From: Oehlia diaphana
Taxonomy: Eukaryota > Glomeromycota > Glomeromycetes > Glomerales > Glomeraceae
NCBI GenBank assembly: GCA_003833135.1
Contig: QZLH01000002.1
Location: forward strand, 248,783-312,782
Direction: 5' to 3'
Length of the DNA stretch: 64,000 bases
Below the pieces are notes generated by a model. It was given only the letters and a program-made list of their open reading frames with translations. It had not been told where the DNA came from and did no database searches. The translations under genes were made by a program, and so were the position numbers. Below, piece after piece: positions 58,970 through 64,000 of this stretch; the first letter of the stretch is position 1, and every line of letters begins with the position of its first letter.

Positions 58970-59560
58970 TTAGACAATGTAACATTATGTATCAGAAGGA
59001 AAGGCTGAAAAAACTGAAAGTTTAAGAATTTCATTTAAAGGATAAATATATGTATATTTTTTTTTGTAAGAAAATATAGACTTCGTCCGGAATTAAAATT
59101 CCTTTGAGAATGTTCATCATGCAAGCTGTATAATGTCTGTATTTCTCCTACAGAAAGCATACTAACTATTGGCGTAGCATATGTACGCCAGAAATTGTTA
59201 TATTTATGATATTATGCATGTACATAATAATACATATTACGAGACTTTATTCTTTATAATATGACAAACACTTATCAAATTAACACAGTTATTTTAAGTT
59301 TAAAGAATGAATGTTATCTCACTATTCTTTGTTTTAATAAAGGTGCTGTAAATTGTAATCATATTTAGTTGCTAGAAGTCCTCCTATGAATATTTATATA
59401 TAAAAAGAAAAAATAAAATTCTTGTATTAATCTGACTAATCAACATAAAATATCTTTTTTGTGCCTAATCATGGGAGACATAAATGCTTGGATCCGTATC
59501 ATCGCAAATTCACAGGAATTAAATTCCGTCATTTGAAACGCTCACAATGTATTGTAAACC
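58970..59560 (+). repeat. Dispersed repeat, copy C, and partial copy D
   Basis: Directly after copy B, sequence with the same order follows: GGAATTAAAATTCCTTTGAG at about 59089, GCATGTACATAATA at about 59217, CTGTAAATTGTAAT and TAGAAGTCCTCCTATGAATA at about 59345-59390. A further short piece, GGAATTAAATTCCG ... TTGAAACGCTCAC, lies at about 59515-59545. Together with copy B this forms a worn tandem array. Confidence 0.5.
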
Positions 59561-59639
59561 GTGATATATAATCATCTTGCCCGGTATGATATCACCTCCA
59601 TTGTACGTATGGTATGGTCGAATGGTCAGCTAACTAACC

Positions 59640-61265
59640 ATACTTAATCAATACATACAAATGGAGATACTGCGTAAGTCTGCGTATTTCAGGTGATCGA
59701 TTTCACATGACGAAGTTTATAGTCAGCTTTCAATAGATACATCCCTGGTGTGTACGTTATGAAGCACCATCTTTGCAAGTTGCATCTGTTTTTTGTTTTC
59801 TTCTGTTGGTGTGGATGGAGCTTTCGATTTGCACGATATTTTGAGTAATGTCCACTATGTGTCCTAAATCTAATAAACTAAGTAGATTTTTCATAATAGT
59901 AGAAAATTCGGTATACCTTTTTTATGTCTTCTGGGAATTAATGAGTAATTAATGTAATATAGATGGAAATCCTGAACGTCTCCGCAATAAATATTGAGTT
60001 AATGCACATTGATGTTTGTACAACCCAAAGAAAACACGGAAAAACTGGTGTAAACTTTTTTTACTGTTTACAACACTGAAATGGGTGAATATATTTATTG
60101 ATAATTTTAGAACATACATAAAATACAGTAAATAGCTAACTAAGTAAGAAATCGCCAAAGAGTTAGTTTTTACCTCATCATCGCTATATCTCGATATTTC
60201 TTAGCCGAGTATGATTAGATGAGCCAGGATGTAGACAATGCGGAAGTCTGATACAATGAGTAAATTGTTTTTAAAAATGGCAAATTTGCTATTTTGCCAT
60301 TTATGAGCATAACCGTATACCGACCATCAAACACTGTATCCAGATATATTTCTATCTGGTTTCTTGAATCGCTACCATCTTTGTGGTAGCGTTCAAAAGC
60401 TCTCAAAATATTTGCAGATCCTTTGTTATGTTGGTCGAAAGGGCTGACGGACACTTAGAGTCTTGGATAAATGTATATCCAATCATAAAATCGAACCGTG
60501 GATAATGTGAACTAAGGACTTGGCAATTTGCGGACTAGGAGCGAGTTGGTCCTTATCAAATGCTCGAACTGGATATGCATATCTGTTGTAGGGTTTCCGT
60601 CGCCTTGAATAATATATTACGATGGTTTAACATTTGTTGGAAGAGTACTTCCTCGAAATTATCTGGACTGAGATTTCCGTTTCTAAGAGACGTCACACTC
60701 TCATCTCTGGGTAATGGGAAAGTCGATGCACATCAATGTGAGCATCCAATGCAGCGAGCACAGCGGTTTAAACAACACGAAAGAACCGGTATCAAGTGTT
60801 TCGAAATGATTTCTTGCAATGTTTGGAAGTTCACTATGTCGATCTTCACGGAAGCGCTCCACAAGTTCAGTTGCTGCTAATTAAATTCCTTATATATCAA
60901 AATATATGAGTTTTCGCGGAACGCAATTAGTAACTGCCTTCACCTTTGGCAATTCTTCATCTCCAAGGGTGGGGTGAAGTTTCAACAGACTATCTAAAAT
61001 ATCTTCTGGTAACGGTCCAACAAATTCAATCCAATCGTTCATACCGTTTATTAGATAATTTTTCACAAACTTTGCGTGTGCTGCACCAGTCAAGACCACA
61101 CGAGCTCCTAGATTATTCTCACTCCAATATGTAAGGTTCATTAAGAATTTCAAGATATGAAGCCGAAGAAGTGCAGGAATAGTTTTATAGCTAAATAGTA
61201 CATGGTGTTCATCAACTACCATAAGTGTTTGCGGGAGAATTTGGCACGTGACTCGGGTACGAATT
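59640..61265 (-). pseudogene. Decayed Crinkler-type (CRN) P-loop NTPase gene
   Basis: Read on the minus strand. An intact piece (61245-60890) begins QILPQTLMVVDEHHVLF, a Walker-B-like strand, followed by LGARVVLTGAAHAKFVKNYL, INGMNDWIEFVGPLPEDILD and TNCVPRKLIYF. Then come fragments with stops: LVERFREDRHSELPNIARNH, SVSPFDQHNKGSANILRAFE, IEIYLDTVFDGRYTVMLING, and finally NIVQIESSIHTNRRKQK at about 59830. From memory this order matches the NTPase-plus-nuclease-like C-terminus of Rhizophagus Crinkler proteins. The Walker A part would lie above 61265 and was not recognised. Multiple stops and frame changes make it non-functional. Confidence 0.55.
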
Positions 61266-62930
61266 TAGCATATCAAAGATTTATGCAAAGTACAATATGA
61301 TAGAAGCAAAAAGAAAAGCAGGTGTTATATCAAATATCAAGGCTATGAGTCACGTTCTTGTTGACTAATCATCATATCATCTAAATTGGGTTAGGAAACC
61401 AAAAGCATAGTTAGTTGCATTACGAATCCAATCCTGAAATTAACGTTACCTTGCAAGAGCATTAAGAGCATTAAGAGCATTGAAGGTGTAGTTTTTATTT
61501 CTTCGTTATTTCCTATCATACGAAGTAATTAAGGCGTTCTTCTTCCGACTTGCTTAATGGGGCACCTCTGATTTTGCCACGTATTTGTTTGTTAAGAAAG
61601 TTTCTTTAATCATTGCGAGAGAGTGATAATTTTTTTTACTATTTGAGGATAAAATGTAAAACAAAGAGATTCTGAATATTTTATAGAGAGAGCTGATGTA
61701 GTTATATATAGAAAGATATTTTCAGATACTTATTAATATGCACGTGAATCACGTACTCTCATTCCCATAACAGCCAACTTTCATCGTAAGTTTTTGATGA
61801 TAAAACGCGACGCACGACGTGTCGTTTTTATAAACATATAGTTTTATATAACATTTTCGTCGGTACAATAATACTTAAAAATTTGGCACATAAACACATT
61901 TTATTTTTTTGATGCAAAGCAAAACTTTATTGTTTTTCAAGTGAATCAGAAATGCTAGAGAAGCGAATGAAATGTGCGATGCTATCAAGAGGGAGGATCC
62001 TAGGCTATTTAATGCGAGTCCCAGCATCATATTATTTCTTTGCTCTCTCAGGCTTCTTGTAAATTTCTACAACTTGTTTATATCTATATCGCTAACTATA
62101 AGTCGCCCTTCTACAAACATCAGATTTTCGAAATAATCTATCCACTCATACATACATTATTTTCGCCTATCTATATAACTTGTTTCACTCCCAGCTTAAT
62201 AGACAATGAAGATAATGAGAATTTATTATTTTCATAATTATAAATTTGTTGTTACGAACTTAATGCTGCAATCTTTATCTCCCAGATTGAAACGAACTGA
62301 TGAATTCTGATGAGTCCGGATTGAATCTCAATCTACGTTACTCCCATATATAAGGCACGGAACGTATGATGAACTTTATCCACCTTACATTACTCCCCTT
62401 ATATATTATAAGTAATATATAAAGAATTTATATTACCTTACGTTCCGTACTTTATACAAATCACGTTGTTTATAATTTTTTATTAAATATTTTGCACAAT
62501 ATTTTTATTATAGTACGTAGCACTAATCATGTAAAAGTTAATAATCGCGTAAAGCAAACGTAACGTACAATACCTACTTATTGTAAAAAATATTTCCTTA
62601 TTCTTTAAAGTTTATCACTAATATTAGAAATTGCGTCATTATTTTTTATTTTTTTTAGAATGTAGTACATATATATAAAAAGGATATTGAAATGATAAAT
62701 ATAAAATAATACGTTCGTTGATCCTTATTTTGATAAATTTTAAACTTTTCATCATTAATAACTGATTAATTTTATCAATCTGTGATATTGAAAATCCTGC
62801 GCCACAACAATGTACCCAAAATAAGCCCTTTTGTGTTACAATATTTATACATTAACACCCAAAAAATTTGTGTTTTCTCAGTTAAACGTTGGGTAAGAAC
62901 GCCCATTATCTGTGTAAAGCATTTCTTATT
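61266..62930. other. Intergenic region upstream of the second beta-helix gene
   Basis: No gene recognised. It contains three AAGAGCATT units (61455-61481), an inverted repeat (listed separately) and a region around 62290 with CTGATGAG motifs that I examined and rejected as a ribozyme. Confidence 0.4.
62349..62456. repeat. Inverted repeat TATAAGGCACGGAACGTA / TACGTTCCGTACTTTATA
   Basis: The arms at about 62356-62373 and 62438-62455 pair with two mismatches around an AT-rich centre of about 65 bp. It is a potential hairpin or small MITE, origin unknown. Confidence 0.45.
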
Positions 62931-64000
62931 ATGGAGTCTATCAATGTTCCAAATACTTTCGAAATCCATATGCTGGAATTGAAAAGGTTCCAAGAGAAAC
63001 ATTCTAAAGTGTTTAAAGTTAATTCTGCCGTTTCTTTTGTCCTTCCAAAGTCTTCATTCTCGCTGCTTTCATCCAAAGAACGGAAAGAATTGTCAAGAAT
63101 TTATTTCAACCTCGCAAAGGCTATTATTACGGAATATTGTAGTGATTATATTCTTATTGAAGAAGAAAAACGACTTCAGGCTTTGGATTATCTTAAGACG
63201 TCTATAGACTTAGATGTAATGTGTAACAAAGAAGCTTACAGTATTATTGCAAAGATATATGCTGCAAATGATAATCCAATCGGCGCATATGTTAATATTT
63301 TAATTGCAATGACATTGAAAGAAATTTCTCATGAAGATAAATTCTTTATTCAACAATGTAAGAGAATGCCTTTCCCTCCTCCAAAGGATGTCAGGCAACA
63401 TAACATAGCCAAAGGTGTATCAATCGATTCATTACTCTTCAAAGATGGAATATTAATTCTCGAATCTGGTACATATAATGTTGTGGTTCCAATTGTGGGT
63501 AGAAACATTGTGATCATAGGAATTGGTGAGGTGACGATCAAAAACCCTTATTCGCATGTGTTTTCTGGCAGTAAGAACAAAATTGTACTATATAATATTA
63601 ATATCGAATGCACTCAAGGACACTCTCTAGTCCTGGAAACGTCTCATGTTTTTATAGACAATTGTCAGTTTACCAAATGTTCTGGTTTAATGCCACCTAT
63701 TTGTATTGATGGGCGTGGAGCAACACTTTTTATGAATAAATGTGTTGTTTCCAATTCAAGAAACTCTGGTGGTATTTTAGTAATTTCTGACGCCAAAGCC
63801 AAGATCACAAATTGCAACATTTATGATATCGGATTGAACGCAATTGAAGTACGATATGGATCTAGTTTATATGCTGAGAGAAATGAAATTCACCATAATA
63901 AGCAAGGTGTTTTGGTATGGTTGGACGCCAATGAAGTCACGCTTATTGATAATATTATCCGTGATAATTACGCAGAAGGAATTTATGTCAATGGCAACCG
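62931..64000 (+). CDS. TPR-like / beta-helix protein, paralogue of 43655-47419, cut by window end
   Basis: An open frame from ATG 62931 runs to the window edge: 356 codons without a stop or intron. It aligns throughout with the start of the minus-strand protein at 47419: FEIHM.ELK, SSKERKELSRIYFNLAKAII, IIAKIYAANDNPIGAYVNI, RMPFPPPKD, IVIIGIGEVTIKN, NIECTQGHSL, FIDNCQFTKCSG and EVRYGSSLYAERNEIHHNKQ. It has an insertion of about 15 residues (KVNSAVSFVLPKSS) after residue 27 and is otherwise colinear. The beta-helix part is entered at about residue 155. Whether it also has DUF4470 and MYND cannot be seen. It is intronless like its paralogue. Confidence 0.85.
   Translation, partial: MESINVPNTFEIHMLELKRFQEKHSKVFKVNSAVSFVLPKSSFSLLSSKERKELSRIYFNLAKAIITEYCSDYILIEEEKRLQALDYLKTSIDLDVMCNKEAYSIIAKIYAANDNPIGAYVNILIAMTLKEISHEDKFFIQQCKRMPFPPPKDVRQHNIAKGVSIDSLLFKDGILILESGTYNVVVPIVGRNIVIIGIGEVTIKNPYSHVFSGSKNKIVLYNINIECTQGHSLVLETSHVFIDNCQFTKCSGLMPPICIDGRGATLFMNKCVVSNSRNSGGILVISDAKAKITNCNIYDIGLNAIEVRYGSSLYAERNEIHHNKQGVLVWLDANEVTLIDNIIRDNYAEGIYVNGN

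Noticed and set aside
62284..62334. Hammerhead-ribozyme-like motif (GAAACGAACTGATGA, CTGATGAGTCCGG) within an AGATTGA/TCAATCT stem
   Set aside because: CTGATGA occurs twice, but the GAAA box does not sit after a stem II in any of the three permutations and stem III is missing, so no complete core can be drawn.
1..64000. tRNA, rRNA or CRISPR loci
   Set aside because: No B-box-like GGTTCGANNCC with a cloverleaf context, no rRNA-like conserved sequence and no spaced direct-repeat array was noticed; a tRNAscan-SE run would be needed to exclude tRNAs formally.

Overview
The window is eukaryotic, very AT-rich, with short GT..AG introns, long A/T homopolymer runs and many decayed transposons. Its gene content (an Argonaute, a BTB-TLDc protein, a kinase with an N-terminal Cys-pair region, MULE transposase relics, Crinkler-like relics, MYND proteins) fits an arbuscular mycorrhizal fungus of the Glomeromycotina, most likely Rhizophagus. 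That assignment is inference from gene families; no marker gene is present.

Layout. 1-7.3 kb: two decayed SWIM-finger transposases, a TIR element, and a four-exon gene for a small Cys-rich membrane-anchored surface protein (5501-6309, -). 7.3-13.8 kb: mostly gene-poor, with two unrecognised decayed genes and a MYB/SANT-like gene (11426-12415, -). 13.85-16.57 kb: an intronless, apparently catalytic Argonaute. 17.6-22 kb: a hypothetical gene and a BTB-TLDc gene. 22-31 kb: repeats, three nonautonomous DNA transposons with recognisable target-site duplications (Mutator-like with a 557-N assembly gap, Tc1/mariner-like, hAT-like), and a P-loop polynucleotide-kinase-like gene with an RG-rich tail. 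32-58 kb is the gene-dense part: a ten-exon focadhesin-like gene, a patatin-type triacylglycerol lipase, a DUF7918-like gene, a 1254-aa TPR/beta-helix/DUF4470/MYND protein, an SSS-family transporter, ELP3 and a protein kinase. 58-64 kb: repeats, a decayed Crinkler-type NTPase, and the start of a second beta-helix protein (62931 to the window end, +), inverted relative to its paralogue at 43.7-47.4 kb.

The standout is the transporter at 51221-53496. Its first intron (483 nt, against 68-79 nt for its other introns) carries a TPP riboswitch aptamer (51691-51819). Upstream of it lies a second, strong 5' splice site (51478) that is complementary to the aptamer P4/P5 arm. This is the arrangement known from Neurospora NMT1 splicing control. 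It identifies the transporter as probably thiamine-related (DUR31 type) and predicts that thiamine switches expression off through a truncated splice form.

Most gene models below were assembled by hand from splice signals and reading-phase continuity. All exon joins of the named multi-exon genes keep frame; none has been checked against transcripts.
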